This document shows positions 18,666-27,713 of a stretch of DNA of 64,000 bases, piece after piece. Numbering within the stretch: position 1 is the stretch's first letter; each line of letters starts with the position of its first letter. Below the pieces are notes generated by a model. It was not told the origin of the DNA and made no database searches. It saw nothing but the letters and a program-made list of their open reading frames with translations. The DNA lies in NCBI RefSeq assembly GCF_020480685.1, contig NZ_JAJAFU010000002.1:124001-188000 (forward strand), written 5' to 3'. The DNA comes from Deferrivibrio essentukiensis. GTDB taxonomy: Bacteria; Chrysiogenota; Deferribacteres; Deferribacterales; Deferrivibrionaceae. A program made the translations under genes and the position numbers.

Positions 18666-19586
18666 CTACATATTTTGTTTGAGATATTTGATAAGTTTAG
18701 CCATATCTTCAGGAACTTCTATTTCAAATTCCCTTAATTTATTATCAAAAGGGCAATTAAATCTAAGATAGTATGAATGGAGCGCCTGCCTTTTTATGGG
18801 ATAATTCAAAGAAATTTTATTCCCGTAAAGCTCATCTCCGATAATTGGAAAACCTAGATATGACATATGAACTCTAATCTGATGTGTCCTTCCTGTATAA
18901 ATTTTCACATCTGCTAAAAACTCATTATTAAACCTGTCCAAAATAAAAACATCTGTTTTAGCATGCTTACCATCTTCACGGACACACATCTTTTTCCTAT
19001 TAATCTTATGACGGCCTATATTGTTTTCAATTTTATAAGTATTTTCTTTTGGTTTTCCCCATGAAACACACTTGTATTTTTTTTCTATATCGCGATTTTT
19101 AAACAAATCTGCAAATTTCTCCTTAGCAATATAATTTTTAGTGATAATCATAAGTCCTGAAGTATCTTTATCCAACCTGTGCACTATCCCTGGCCTGAAA
19201 TCCCCCTCATCTACTTCAAACGAAAATTTATGTAAAAGTCCGTTTACAAGAGTATTATCAAAGTTACCCGGCGCAGGGTGAACAACCACATTTGCGGGTT
19301 TATTTATAATAATATATTCATCATGCTCATAAATTATCTCAAAGTCAATTTCTTTAGGCTCAAGATTGGGTTTTTCCTCTTCAGGTATCAAAACATTTAT
19401 AGAGTCACCAGTAATTACTTTAACTGAAGATTTTTCTACAATTTTGCCATTTATTTTTATTAGTCCCAAGTCTATAAGTTTTTGACAAAAACTTCTTGTT
19501 TTAGAAAGCTGTTCACTCAAAAAGATATCAACCCTTTTACAGTCGGTCTCTACTATAAAAGTATATTCTTCAACAATTTTATACAT
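18666..19586 (-). CDS. rluD: RluD-family 23S rRNA pseudouridine synthase
   Basis: Isomerises uridines to pseudouridine in large-subunit rRNA; cytoplasmic. The 306 residues have an N-terminal S4 RNA-binding domain (RSFCQKLIDLGLIKINGK, about residues 30-50) and a catalytic domain with GIVHRLDKDTSGLMIITK, where Asp in HRLDKDTSG is the nucleophile. YTGRTHQIRVHMSYLGFPIIGD is also present. RluC/RluD-type specificity cannot be separated by eye, so the symbol is provisional. Last gene of the rpsF operon, 10 bases after rsmB. Confidence 0.9.
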   Translation of the reverse strand: MYKIVEEYTFIVETDCKRVDIFLSEQLSKTRSFCQKLIDLGLIKINGKIVEKSSVKVITGDSINVLIPEEEKPNLEPKEIDFEIIYEHDEYIIINKPANVVVHPAPGNFDNTLVNGLLHKFSFEVDEGDFRPGIVHRLDKDTSGLMIITKNYIAKEKFADLFKNRDIEKKYKCVSWGKPKENTYKIENNIGRHKINRKKMCVREDGKHAKTDVFILDRFNNEFLADVKIYTGRTHQIRVHMSYLGFPIIGDELYGNKISLNYPIKRQALHSYYLRFNCPFDNKLREFEIEVPEDMAKLIKYLKQNM

Positions 19587-19595
19587 CTTATAATT

Positions 19596-20762
19596 TCACA
19601 CCTTTCTTAAAACAGCACCGAAAAAACCATCGCAACCTGTTTTATGAATTAGCGAATAAAAAAATCCGTCTTTTAGAAACGCTTCTGGCTCATCAATTTT
19701 AACTAACTCAAAGTCACTATTTTCTTTAAGAAAGCTCTTTACGATATCAACACCCTCTTCCTGTTCAAGGGAACAAACACTGTAAATAATAATCCCCTTA
19801 TCATTTAGAAGGTTGGATAATTTTGTTAGAAATTTATATTGGTTTGATGCATTCTTTTGTAGCAATTTTGGATTTCTAAAAAATTTGACCTCAGGGTGGC
19901 GTCTTATTGTACCCAACGATGAACAAGGAGCGTCAAGTAAAATTAGATCATACTTATCTGTATGTTCAAAACCGAGCACATCTTCATTGAAAACTTTAAC
20001 ATTTTGACAACCATACTTTTGAATGTTTTTATTAAGTTTTTCAGCTCTTTTTTTATCTTTTTCAAATGCATTTATATGCGAGTTACCGTGAAGTTTACTT
20101 AAAATAACAGTCTTTCCCCCAGGCGCTGCACATGCATCAAGTATTTTATGTGCATTGCACCCTTTGCTCAAAAGTGGAATATAAGCTGATGCTTTATCTA
20201 TCGCCAAAGCATCGCTTGGTACTTTTGAAAATTCATCATAAGGCAAAAATTTAAACACATTTAAGTCTAAGTAAAAATTTTGGGGCGGTGTATTATAAGC
20301 TTGCAATACTGTTTCTACCGATTCCTCTCCAAAAGTTTTTCTAACTCTATTAATAATCCACTCGGGGAAATCTTCTAACACATTGTAATCTTTTAAAATA
20401 ACTTCTTTATCAGAAATTACTTTCCTTAAAACAGCATTAACAAACCCCCTTTGCTTAGGTTTAAGTAAGTTAAGCGTTTCATTCACCGCAGCATAATGGG
20501 GGATATCATCCATAAAAAGAATTTGTACTGCACCTAATATTAAAGCTGCATATAACTCTACAGGGGTATCTTTCTTTAAATACTTTGAGATTGCCTTTTC
20601 TATAAATAATAGGTGCCTGAAGGTTTGAAAGTAAATCTTTCTGTATATTTTGCGGTAAGTAACATCTTCAAAATAATCTTCTGAAAGTTTGCCGCAGTAA
20701 AAATCAATAAGGAGGCTATAAAGCCTCCTTCTGTTATTATCCACCGTAAGCCATTCTCTCAA
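19596..20762 (-). CDS. rsmB: 16S rRNA m5C967 methyltransferase RsmB (Sun)
   Basis: S-adenosylmethionine-dependent methyltransferase for cytosine C5 in 16S rRNA. The N-terminal ~135 residues form a NusB-like RNA-binding domain; the rest is a Rossmann methyltransferase with [15 protein letters not shown]. Two catalytic cysteines lie in [16 protein letters not shown] and [11 protein letters not shown]. The start is uncertain: TTG 20762 or GTG 20744, both overlapping the htpX end. A perfect hairpin lies inside the first codons. The fmt-DUF116-htpX-rsmB order places it with translation genes. Confidence 0.92.
   Translation of the reverse strand: MREWLTVDNNRRRLYSLLIDFYCGKLSEDYFEDVTYRKIYRKIYFQTFRHLLFIEKAISKYLKKDTPVELYAALILGAVQILFMDDIPHYAAVNETLNLLKPKQRGFVNAVLRKVISDKEVILKDYNVLEDFPEWIINRVRKTFGEESVETVLQAYNTPPQNFYLDLNVFKFLPYDEFSKVPSDALAIDKASAYIPLLSKGCNAHKILDACAAPGGKTVILSKLHGNSHINAFEKDKKRAEKLNKNIQKYGCQNVKVFNEDVLGFEHTDKYDLILLDAPCSSLGTIRRHPEVKFFRNPKLLQKNASNQYKFLTKLSNLLNDKGIIIYSVCSLEQEEGVDIVKSFLKENSDFELVKIDEPEAFLKDGFFYSLIHKTGCDGFFGAVLRKV
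20709..20730 (-). repeat. Perfect hairpin in the start of rsmB
   Basis: On the minus strand AAGGAGGC (20730-20723), loop TTTATA, GCCTCCTT (20716-20709), followed by ATTGATTTTTA. The 8-bp perfect stem buries an ideal Shine-Dalgarno sequence and has a T-rich 3' flank. It lies about 30 bases inside the rsmB frame and just after the htpX stop. It may be an attenuator after htpX or a translation control element. Confidence 0.5.
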
Positions 20763-21588
20763 GTCTTTTAATTCTCTCCTCTACAGGAGGGTGAGTAGAA
20801 AAAAGATTCATCAAGCTTCTGCCTGATAAGGGGTTCATTATAAACATATGTGCAGTTGCAGGTTTTGCATCCATCGGCATTGACTCTACACCGTAAGATA
20901 TTTTTTTCAAAGCACTTGCAAGAGCAAGAGGATTTCCGCACAACGCAGCACCTCTTTGGTCCGCAAGATATTCTCTTGACCTAGAAATTGCCATTTGTAC
21001 CAATAATGCAGCAATCGGTGCGATAATCATGGCAATTATAGCTCCTACAGCGCCTAAAGGGTTATCTTCTTCATCCCTGTTTCCGCCAAATATCATCGCC
21101 CATCTAGCCCAATCTGCAAGCATCATAATAGCTCCAGCAAATGTAGCAGCGATTGTCCCAATCAATATGTCTCTGCCGTGGACATGAGCAAGCTCATGAC
21201 CGATAACACCCTCAAGCTCTTCTCTGTTTAGCAACTGCAATATACCGGTAGTTACAGCTACTGCTGCATGCTTTGGATTTCTACCGGTTGCAAAAGCGTT
21301 AGGAGCAGGATTTTGCATAATATACACTTTTGGCATTGGAAGTCCGCCCTTTTGAGCCAAATTTCTAACAATTGAATATAGTTCAGGAGCTTCCGCCTCA
21401 GTAACTTCTTTAGCTCTGTACATCGACAAAACAAGTTTGTCACTAAACCAATATGAAAAGAAATTCATTCCTAAGGCAAATATAAAGGCAAACATCATCC
21501 CTGTTCGCCCGCCAAGCATGCCCCCTAAAAGTATAAACAGTATTGTCAATAGCGTCATAAAAAATACTGTTTTAAGAGTGTTTCCCAT
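20737..21588 (-). CDS. htpX: HtpX-family M48 membrane metalloprotease
   Basis: Zinc protease of the cytoplasmic membrane that degrades damaged membrane proteins. The 283 residues have two N-terminal transmembrane segments, then the zinc motif [10 protein letters not shown] (HExxH) near residue 130. The distal ligand region is [17 protein letters not shown], and two more hydrophobic segments lie between. The C-terminus has the [18 protein letters not shown] signature. AGGAGG precedes ATG 21588. It overlaps DUF116 upstream by 17 bases and rsmB downstream by 26. Confidence 0.95.
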   Translation of the reverse strand: MGNTLKTVFFMTLLTILFILLGGMLGGRTGMMFAFIFALGMNFFSYWFSDKLVLSMYRAKEVTEAEAPELYSIVRNLAQKGGLPMPKVYIMQNPAPNAFATGRNPKHAAVAVTTGILQLLNREELEGVIGHELAHVHGRDILIGTIAATFAGAIMMLADWARWAMIFGGNRDEEDNPLGAVGAIIAMIIAPIAALLVQMAISRSREYLADQRGAALCGNPLALASALKKISYGVESMPMDAKPATAHMFIMNPLSGRSLMNLFSTHPPVEERIKRLERMAYGG

Positions 21589-22357
21589 CTTTTCCTCCTA
21601 TATATATTCTTTTAATTAATTCCTCAATTGTATTAATGTTTACCTTTGTATTCAAACAGTCCCCAAAAGGTCTCTCGTTTAACACACCAATAACCGGCAA
21701 TGGATACGTATCCTGAATACCACTCAACAAGTCCCTCTCGCATGCAACCGCAATAATCAGATCAGGTTTTGTCTCTTTAACAATCCTTCTTGCAATAGTT
21801 CCGCAGGTTGCAACACTCATAATTAAATTATATTTCTCTGCTATATTTGCAAGCCCTTTTATATCACACTTTCCACACTTCTTACATACTTTGATATCTC
21901 TGGTAATTTTAAGTTCACAATCTTCTAACTGAATACAGTGTGGCAATAAAACAAGTGGCTTTCTCACCTTTTTGCCTAAAAGTGACTCCATAACAAGCTC
22001 ATTATTTACTGCTACAAAAGACCTGATTATTTTATCTTTATCAATCTTAAGAATCTTTGCTACCTTTAGCACTACTGGAAATAAAAATCTTGTAACAAGC
22101 CCTCTCATTCGTTTTGCCAACCTTGTCTGCTTACCAGAAACCACCGTCAAAACAATAATTAAAGTAGATACGCCAAGAAAAATCCCAAATAGAGCCACAA
22201 TCAGTGAAAAGATTATTCCGGCCAAATCCGAAAATCTTCCTATACCATAAAATGATACATACCAGACTAAGGCAAGTAACATTATTATTACTAAAGATGA
22301 CAGGCCTAAAAGGAAAATAAATAATCTTTTCTTTTCAGGCTTTAGGTTTTTATCCAA
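21572..22357 (-). CDS. DUF116 membrane protein
   Basis: A 261-residue protein of the DUF116 family, function unknown. Two N-terminal transmembrane segments (about residues 10-70) precede a cytoplasmic domain with Cys motifs: [10 protein letters not shown], then [13 protein letters not shown], then [14 protein letters not shown] and [12 protein letters not shown], ending in [16 protein letters not shown]. The repeated cysteines suggest a metal or Fe-S site (inference). It begins with TTG overlapping the fmt stop, with AAAGGGA upstream. In many anaerobes DUF116 sits next to fmt and rsmB, as here. Confidence 0.85.
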   Translation of the reverse strand: MDKNLKPEKKRLFIFLLGLSSLVIIMLLALVWYVSFYGIGRFSDLAGIIFSLIVALFGIFLGVSTLIIVLTVVSGKQTRLAKRMRGLVTRFLFPVVLKVAKILKIDKDKIIRSFVAVNNELVMESLLGKKVRKPLVLLPHCIQLEDCELKITRDIKVCKKCGKCDIKGLANIAEKYNLIMSVATCGTIARRIVKETKPDLIIAVACERDLLSGIQDTYPLPVIGVLNERPFGDCLNTKVNINTIEELIKRIYIGGKDGKHS

Positions 22358-23279
22358 GAATAGTCCCTTTTTCTAATTTGTAACCGGAAAGAAAACTTTT
22401 TACATCCATTCTCTTCTTCCCTTCAAGCTGAATTTCCTGCAGTTTAAGTGAGCTCTTACCACATTTGACAACGATATTGTCACGGTTTATTTCATAAACA
22501 GTACCCGGCTTAATATTAGAATAATCTTCATCCACAACTTCACTTTTAAATATTTTAAATGTTAAATTATTCAATTTAGTAAAGGCTGAAGGCCAAGGGT
22601 AAAAACCTCTTATAAGCCTTTCAATATATTCGGCATCATTATTCCAGTCAATAAGTCCATCATCCTTTTTCATCATCGGAGCATATGTCGCTTTAGAGTC
22701 ATCCTGCTTGACAGGGGTAATCGTATCAAACTCTTTTAACGTCTTGAGAAGCAGCTTTGCACCTATATCAGATAACTCTATTAAAAGCTCCTCAGTATTT
22801 TTTTTGTCTATCAAAACACTCTCGACTAAAAGTACATCACCAGTATCAAGCCCTTCATCCATATGCATAGTAGCTACACCTGTCTCCTTCTCTCCATTGA
22901 TAATAGCCCAATTTACAGGAGCAGCACCCCTATATTTTGGTAAAAGGGAATAGTGCACATTTATAGGAGCTTTTTTTGGTATATCCAAAACCTCTTTTGG
23001 TAAAATCTTACCATAGGCTACAACTACAAGAAAATCTATACTGTAACTTTTAAGCTTTTTTAACGCTTCCTCGTTGTTTCTCAATTTATCAGGTTGAAAT
23101 ACTTCTATATTGTGCTCAATGGCTAACTCTTTAACAGGGGGCGGGGTAAGTTTATTCCCTCTCCCTTTCGGCTTATCCGGTTGACATACGACTAACTTAA
23201 CATTTATGTCAGGATCATCTATTAGACTTTTTAAAATGGGCACCGCAGTCAGCGGTGTCCCCATAAAAATTACATCCAC
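22350..23279 (-). CDS. fmt: Methionyl-tRNA formyltransferase
   Basis: Formylates initiator Met-tRNA with 10-formyl-tetrahydrofolate. The 309 residues contain VIFMGTPLTAVPILKSL at the N-terminus and INVHYSLLPKYRGAAPVNWAI, where the Asn-x-His motif is catalytic (VHYSLLPKYRG). GVATMHMDEGLDTGDVLL supplies the catalytic Asp region. The C-terminal OB-like tRNA-binding domain spans about residues 205-309. The start is GTG 23279 behind GAGGAGGAG. Located after dapL. Confidence 0.96.
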   Translation of the reverse strand: MDVIFMGTPLTAVPILKSLIDDPDINVKLVVCQPDKPKGRGNKLTPPPVKELAIEHNIEVFQPDKLRNNEEALKKLKSYSIDFLVVVAYGKILPKEVLDIPKKAPINVHYSLLPKYRGAAPVNWAIINGEKETGVATMHMDEGLDTGDVLLVESVLIDKKNTEELLIELSDIGAKLLLKTLKEFDTITPVKQDDSKATYAPMMKKDDGLIDWNNDAEYIERLIRGFYPWPSAFTKLNNLTFKIFKSEVVDEDYSNIKPGTVYEINRDNIVVKCGKSSLKLQEIQLEGKKRMDVKSFLSGYKLEKGTILG

Positions 23280-23297
23280 AACTCCTCCTCGTTAAAA

Positions 23298-24527
23298 CTA
23301 AAAAATAAACTCTTCCTCAGAAAGTCTTTTTGCTATTTCATTTATAACACGGTCCTCATCAGCCAAATCCTTTGCTTCAAAAGTTACAGTAAATCTGATA
23401 AAATTACCGGCATCATCCCAAGGGACAGAAGAAATAAGTTTTTCTCTGATAAGGTAATCACAAAACTCTTCGGCAGTTGTAAACTTCCTACCGCTCTTAG
23501 TCCCCTTTGGAATTTCAAAATAAAGGTAAAATGTCCCCTTAGGTTCATTAACAAAAAAGCCATTATCTTTTAAAATCTTAGCCAGCTTGTTCAGTCTTCT
23601 TTTATATTTTTCTCTAATAGGGGTAACTAATTCAGGATGGGATAAGGCATAAGCTGCAGCCTTTTGAATAGGAATAAACTGGCCTGAATCGTTATTGTCT
23701 TTTACTGTGGCAAAGGCTTTTACAAGTGTTTCATTACCACATACAAATGCCATTCTCCAGCCTGTCATATTAAAGGATTTTGAAAGTGAATGTATTTCGA
23801 CACCTACCTCTTTTGCTCCGTCGACAGACAAAAAGGACGGCTGCTCTTCACCGTAGGTCAATTCTATATAAGCTGCATCATGCAAAACTACTACATTATT
23901 TTTCTTCGCAAAGTCTACAACTTTTTTAAAGAAATCTCTATCTGCCAATGCCCCTGTAGGATTATTCGGGTAATTTAAGTAAAGTAACTTTGCCTTCTTT
24001 TTTATATCCTCAGGGATTGCATCAAGGTCAGGTAAAAAGTTATTTTCTTTTAAAAGTGGTAAATTGTATACTTCTCCACCAAGATATTTTGTAATTGTTC
24101 CGGTTACGGGATAACCCGGAATGGTCATCAATGCGTAATCACCCGGGTTTATAACGCAAAACGGAAACATTGCCAAAGCAGGCTTTGAGCCTATAGCATG
24201 ATTTATCTCAGTCTGAGTGTCTATATCTACACCAAACCTATCCTTCATATATTTTGCAGCGACATCTTTAAATTCCTGTATGCCATTATCAGAATAAAAT
24301 CTATTCTCCTTTTTCATAGCCTCTTCTTTAAGCACATTCACAATCTGAGCATCTGCCATATCATCAGGCTCTCCGACACCCATATCTATTAATTCCTTGC
24401 CAGGGTTTGCGGCAATAGCTGCCTTTTTTGCCCTTTTTATTTTCTCAAACTTGTAAATCTTGGTGTCCTTACCAAACATATTTCCACCAAGTCTTTCGGC
24501 AATTAAATTTTGAACAAAATCTGACAT
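23298..24527 (-). CDS. dapL: LL-diaminopimelate aminotransferase (DapL type)
   Basis: A fold-type-I PLP aminotransferase of 409 residues. It most resembles DapL, which makes LL-diaminopimelate from tetrahydrodipicolinate in one step for lysine and peptidoglycan synthesis. Motifs are MGVGEPDDMA, INPGDYALMTIPGYPVTG, LYLNYPNNPTGA and the Schiff-base lysine in HSLSKSFNMTGWRMAF. I chose ATG 24527 behind GGAGG, 1 base after the stop of the efflux gene, over the upstream extension to 24545. A general class I/II aminotransferase is the alternative. Confidence 0.85.
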   Translation of the reverse strand: MSDFVQNLIAERLGGNMFGKDTKIYKFEKIKRAKKAAIAANPGKELIDMGVGEPDDMADAQIVNVLKEEAMKKENRFYSDNGIQEFKDVAAKYMKDRFGVDIDTQTEINHAIGSKPALAMFPFCVINPGDYALMTIPGYPVTGTITKYLGGEVYNLPLLKENNFLPDLDAIPEDIKKKAKLLYLNYPNNPTGALADRDFFKKVVDFAKKNNVVVLHDAAYIELTYGEEQPSFLSVDGAKEVGVEIHSLSKSFNMTGWRMAFVCGNETLVKAFATVKDNNDSGQFIPIQKAAAYALSHPELVTPIREKYKRRLNKLAKILKDNGFFVNEPKGTFYLYFEIPKGTKSGRKFTTAEEFCDYLIREKLISSVPWDDAGNFIRFTVTFEAKDLADEDRVINEIAKRLSEEEFIF

Positions 24528-24528
24528 T

Positions 24529-25470
24529 TTATCCTCCACTTTCATTTTTCAGTTTATCTAACTCTATCCTTAATTTGGAATCATTGCAAGCATCAATCCC
24601 GGGGCAACTTTTAATATCGCAAGGGTCAATATGTATGGTAACGTCCAAATCGTCAATCTTGTTTTTTAATTTTCTCTCAATAGTATCTGCTATCTTATGT
24701 GCGTCTGAGATACTTAATTCTCTGCACAGAGTCAAGTGCAAATCAAGAAACTTTTGAGAGCCTGACTTTCTTGTCCTTACTCTATGAAAATCGATATGCA
24801 AATTATCAAAGCTATCTAAAATTTTAATTATATCACTTTTAATTGCCTCAGGTAACTCCACATCAAGCAAATCTTTAGAAACCTCAAAACTAAGCTTTAC
24901 TGCTGAATAAATAATATACAAAGAAATTACAGCAGAAATTATAGGGTCTACAACATGAAGTCCAAAATATTTTATAATAAAGAAGGATATCAAAATTCCT
25001 ACATTGGTCAGTATATCAATTTCATAATGCATCGCATCTGCTTTTAATATTGATGAATCTGACTTTTTAGCTACATACCGCAGATACAACGTTAGAGCTA
25101 CTGTAGATACTATTGAAAAAATCATCACATAAAGACCGGAATCTATATTATCTATTTTACCTTTTGTTATAAACTTACCATATGATTTGTATAATATATA
25201 ACCGCCAGATACCAATATTATTAAAGACTGTAAAAAAGTTGCCAACGATTCAAACTTGCCATGCCCAAAAGGATGTTTTTCATCGGGGGGCTCTTCAGAT
25301 TTTTTTATGGCAAAATAATTTATGGTTGATGATAAAATATCAAGTGTAGAATCAACTGCAGAAGACAAAAGTGCAAGCGAACCAATAGAAAAGCCTGCAA
25401 TACCTTTTACTACAGTCAGCATAACAGCAACACTTATACTAACTATGGAAGCTACTGACTTATTGCTCAC
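24529..25470 (-). CDS. Cation diffusion facilitator (CDF) metal efflux protein
   Basis: Proton-coupled exporter of divalent metals (Zn, Fe, Co or similar) in the cytoplasmic membrane. The 313 residues have six transmembrane helices. Metal-site residues are in SSAVDSTLDILSS (Asp-x-x-x-Asp) of helix 2 and DAMHYEIDIL (His-x-x-x-Asp) of helix 5. HPFGHGKFESLATF is the CDF signature. The C-terminal cytoplasmic dimerisation domain follows residue 205, and a Cys-containing tail (HIDPCDIKSCPGIDAC) may bind metal. Starts with GTG. Closest to FieF-like proteins; the metal is not determined. Confidence 0.92.
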   Translation of the reverse strand: MSNKSVASIVSISVAVMLTVVKGIAGFSIGSLALLSSAVDSTLDILSSTINYFAIKKSEEPPDEKHPFGHGKFESLATFLQSLIILVSGGYILYKSYGKFITKGKIDNIDSGLYVMIFSIVSTVALTLYLRYVAKKSDSSILKADAMHYEIDILTNVGILISFFIIKYFGLHVVDPIISAVISLYIIYSAVKLSFEVSKDLLDVELPEAIKSDIIKILDSFDNLHIDFHRVRTRKSGSQKFLDLHLTLCRELSISDAHKIADTIERKLKNKIDDLDVTIHIDPCDIKSCPGIDACNDSKLRIELDKLKNESGG

Positions 25471-25480
25471 AAACCTGCCT

Positions 25481-26410
25481 TTAGCTCATTTTTCTTTTAA
25501 AACTAATCTTCGTCATATCAAACCAGTTATCAAACAAACCGAGCACAGCTACAATTATTATCATATGCGGTTCGCTAAAAATAAGTATATATAATATCAA
25601 TTTTAAAAAATAACTCAGCTTCCACTTTAGAAAATAGAAATTTAAAATATCAAGCCCTTGAAAGAAAAATAGTGCAGTAAATATAATAAGAGTGTTATAA
25701 GACACTAATTTATACGAAAAATCCTTTGATAATATAAAAAAACCTCCAACAATAAGAAAAACTATCAATTTGTCATTAACTCTATACCTTACTTCAGGAA
25801 GACTAAGCCTTCTGAAATAATATTTTCGGCACATTACCGTTAAAAGTACAGAATATACAAAACTTAACGATGGCATCAAATGAACAATTGTGTATGCAAT
25901 CGTATCTCTGTTAGTTTTTAAATACTGCAAATATGAGTTTGATTCAAAGTTGCCACCCTGATTTTTATAATTTTCTGTAACAATATCAATATATTTGGCC
26001 ATATATTCAATAATTGCTGTCCTGTATTCATCCAGGAAAAATATTGTTATGAGTGCAAAAACAAACATCGGTAGTGCGCCAATAGCTACTACATCAATCT
26101 TTGTATTATTTTTTTTATTAAGGATTAAATTAACAATAAAAGCCGGATAAACGCATAGTAACAAAAAATATACAAAAAAGAATATTGAAAAAAAAGCAAG
26201 ACTACAGGTTAAAATTAATGCCCCAACATGCTCTTTTACAGTAACCCTGTCATCCATTAAATACTTAAGGATGAGAATTGGAGAAAAAAATGTTAGAATA
26301 AAGCCAAACTGCGGGAAAAATATGTTTGTAGAAAATAAGGCAACAGCAATAAGATAATTTATCAATGGATGCCACATAAAAGAAAATGCCGGACTATAGC
26401 CGGCACCCAT
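25481..26410 (-). CDS. DUF2232 polytopic membrane protein
   Basis: A 309-residue, strongly hydrophobic protein with about eight transmembrane segments, matching DUF2232 (YybS-like) by composition and by position after rpsR. Function unknown. Two starts are possible. ATG 26410 lies 2 bases after the rpsR stop but its first codons run through a terminator-like hairpin. ATG 26377 lies exactly after that hairpin's T tract. Neither has a clear ribosome site. No conserved catalytic motif was seen. Confidence 0.7.
   Translation of the reverse strand: MGAGYSPAFSFMWHPLINYLIAVALFSTNIFFPQFGFILTFFSPILILKYLMDDRVTVKEHVGALILTCSLAFFSIFFFVYFLLLCVYPAFIVNLILNKKNNTKIDVVAIGALPMFVFALITIFFLDEYRTAIIEYMAKYIDIVTENYKNQGGNFESNSYLQYLKTNRDTIAYTIVHLMPSLSFVYSVLLTVMCRKYYFRRLSLPEVRYRVNDKLIVFLIVGGFFILSKDFSYKLVSYNTLIIFTALFFFQGLDILNFYFLKWKLSYFLKLILYILIFSEPHMIIIVAVLGLFDNWFDMTKISFKRKMS
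26377..26405 (-). terminator. Terminator-like hairpin after rpsR
   Basis: On the minus strand TGCCGG (26405-26400), loop CTATAGT, CCGGCA (26392-26387), then TTTTCTTTT, which ends right at the ATG at 26377. It sits between ribosomal gene rpsR and DUF2232 in one long operon, so it probably lowers rather than stops downstream transcription. Confidence 0.6.
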
Positions 26411-26414
26411 ATAA

Positions 26415-26642
26415 TTATTTGCTTAATGTGAATGGTAAAAGTGCAACTATTCTTGCAGTTTTAACAGCAGATGCAAGCTTTCTCTGGTGTTTTGCACAAG
26501 TCCCAGTAAGTCTGCTAGGCATAATCTTGCCCCTTTCTGTAACAAACTGCCTCAAGAGATTTGAATCTTTGTAATCTATATCAAGTTTATCACTGCAAAA
26601 TCTACAAACCTTTTTCTTCTGAAATTTCTTCTTAAAGCTCAT
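26415..26642 (-). CDS. rpsR: 30S ribosomal protein S18
   Basis: Small-subunit protein that binds 16S rRNA with S6 as a heterodimer. The 75 residues contain the S18 core [20 protein letters not shown] and the C-terminal [23 protein letters not shown]. An N-terminal C-x-x-C (VCRFC) together with the C-x-x-x-H-like CAKH suggests the zinc-binding form. Third gene in the rpsF-ssb-rpsR set; rplI, which often follows, is absent here. Confidence 0.97.
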   Translation of the reverse strand: MSFKKKFQKKKVCRFCSDKLDIDYKDSNLLRQFVTERGKIMPSRLTGTCAKHQRKLASAVKTARIVALLPFTLSK

Positions 26643-26657
26643 ATTTCCTCCTATTTA

Positions 26658-27056
26658 CTAAAAAGGTATATCGTCGTCAACAATATCTTCTGATACTGTA
26701 TCTATCTCATCATTTACAGCAGAACTTTCCTTTCTCTGAACAAGCTGAATATTTTCCGCAACTATTTCATGCTTGCTCCTTTTTACTCCGTCCTGCTCCC
26801 ATGTTCTAAAACTGAGCCTACCTTCAACCAATATTGGCATCCCCTTTACAATATATTCGCCAGCAAACTCGGCCAATCTTGAAAATGCAACAATATCTAT
26901 AAAGCAAGCTTCATCCTTAACTGAATCTCCAGACTTGTATCTCCTGTTAACAGCAAGCCCGAATCTTGCAGCAGGTGTGCCAGAGCCAGGAATATATCTC
27001 ACCTCAGGATTTTTTGTAACATTCCCGAGTAGGATAACTTTATTTAAGAATCCCAT
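26658..27056 (-). CDS. ssb: Single-stranded DNA-binding protein
   Basis: Binds single-stranded DNA in replication and repair as a homotetramer. The 132 residues have an OB fold (MGFLNKVILLGNVTKNPEVRYIPGSGTPAARFGLAV) through about residue 105, then a short linker and the acidic tip DDDIPF that docks partner proteins. The linker is shorter than in E. coli. AGAGG precedes ATG 27056. It lies between rpsF and rpsR, the usual arrangement. Confidence 0.97.
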   Translation of the reverse strand: MGFLNKVILLGNVTKNPEVRYIPGSGTPAARFGLAVNRRYKSGDSVKDEACFIDIVAFSRLAEFAGEYIVKGMPILVEGRLSFRTWEQDGVKRSKHEIVAENIQLVQRKESSAVNDEIDTVSEDIVDDDIPF

Positions 27057-27058
27057 TT

Positions 27059-27523
27059 TTATTCCTCTGCATTATCAGCCGGTGCCTCTTCAGCAGCATC
27101 AGCTTCAGTTTCTACCTCTTCTTTCTCAGTATCAGCCTGCTTTTCAAACTGCCTACCACCATCTCTTCTGAAATTCCTTCCGCCTCTTCTCGGTGCTCTT
27201 TGAGTCATATCAGAACGCTTCTTAAGCTTGAATTTTTTACCATCAATTTTAATAACAATAAATCTGATTACAGATTCGTCATACTTAAATCTTTTTTCAA
27301 GCTCAGCAGGAACATTCACATCAGAATTGAATTGAATTAGGAAATAATATCCTTCGGTCTTACGCTCAATCTCATACGCAAGCCTTAGCTTACCCCATGC
27401 CTCATCATTGATAATTTCGCTGCCATTTTCTGTGACAAGTGTCTTGAACTTCTCAAAGACAGAGACAGCATCTTCCTGAGTCAAATCAGGATTAACGATA
27501 AATAGTGTTTCGTATGTTCTCAT
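27059..27523 (-). CDS. rpsF: 30S ribosomal protein S6
   Basis: Partner of S18 in the 30S platform. The 154 residues have the S6 core MRTYETLFIVNPDLTQEDAV and AYEIERKTEGYYFLIQF (about residues 1-95). An unusual C-terminal extension follows, first basic (RAPRRGGRNFRRDGG) and then highly acidic and Ala-rich. ATG 27523 is preceded by an ideal AAGGAGG; nine upstream in-frame codons overlapping that site are rejected. First gene of the long operon ending at rluD, with its own promoter and a structured leader. Confidence 0.96.
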   Translation of the reverse strand: MRTYETLFIVNPDLTQEDAVSVFEKFKTLVTENGSEIINDEAWGKLRLAYEIERKTEGYYFLIQFNSDVNVPAELEKRFKYDESVIRFIVIKIDGKKFKLKKRSDMTQRAPRRGGRNFRRDGGRQFEKQADTEKEEVETEADAAEEAPADNAEE

Positions 27524-27555
27524 CTTACCTCCTTCTGGTTTAGCAGCCACAGGCT

Positions 27556-27575
27556 TTCACCCGCAGCAAGGTGAA
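27556..27575 (-). promoter_or_regulatory. Leader hairpin of rpsF, possible S6:S18 autoregulatory site
   Basis: On the minus strand TTCACC and GGTGAA form a perfect 6-bp stem around loop TTGCTGCG, followed by a small AGCC/GGCT stem and then the AAGGAGG of rpsF. Many bacteria carry an S6:S18-binding structure in the rpsF leader. Whether this one fits the known consensus was not tested. Confidence 0.4.
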
Positions 27576-27580
27576 CTGAG

Positions 27581-27609
27581 TTTTTAACAACTTTAAATAT
27601 CAATGTCAA
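27581..27609 (-). promoter_or_regulatory. Promoter of the rpsF operon
   Basis: Minus strand TTGACA (27609-27604), 17 bases, TAAAAA (27586-27581). A perfect -35 and a fair -10. Transcription would begin near 27574, giving a leader of about 50 bases before ATG 27523. Confidence 0.65.
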
Positions 27610-27672
27610 GTTTTTTTGTTCAAATTTATAGCCTATCTAGACGATGTAGTAAATTCAATCATTCTGTTTTGC

Positions 27673-27703
27673 AAAAAAAGAGGAGTTAAATTAACCCCTC
27701 TTT
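27673..27703 (-). terminator. Intrinsic terminator of the small Cys-tailed gene
   Basis: On the minus strand AAAGAGGGGTTAA pairs with TTAACTCCTCTTT (one G-T wobble), followed by a run of T residues. It begins 11 bases after the stop codon at 27714. A strong intrinsic terminator. Confidence 0.9.
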
Positions 27704-27713
27704 CAAAATCTTT

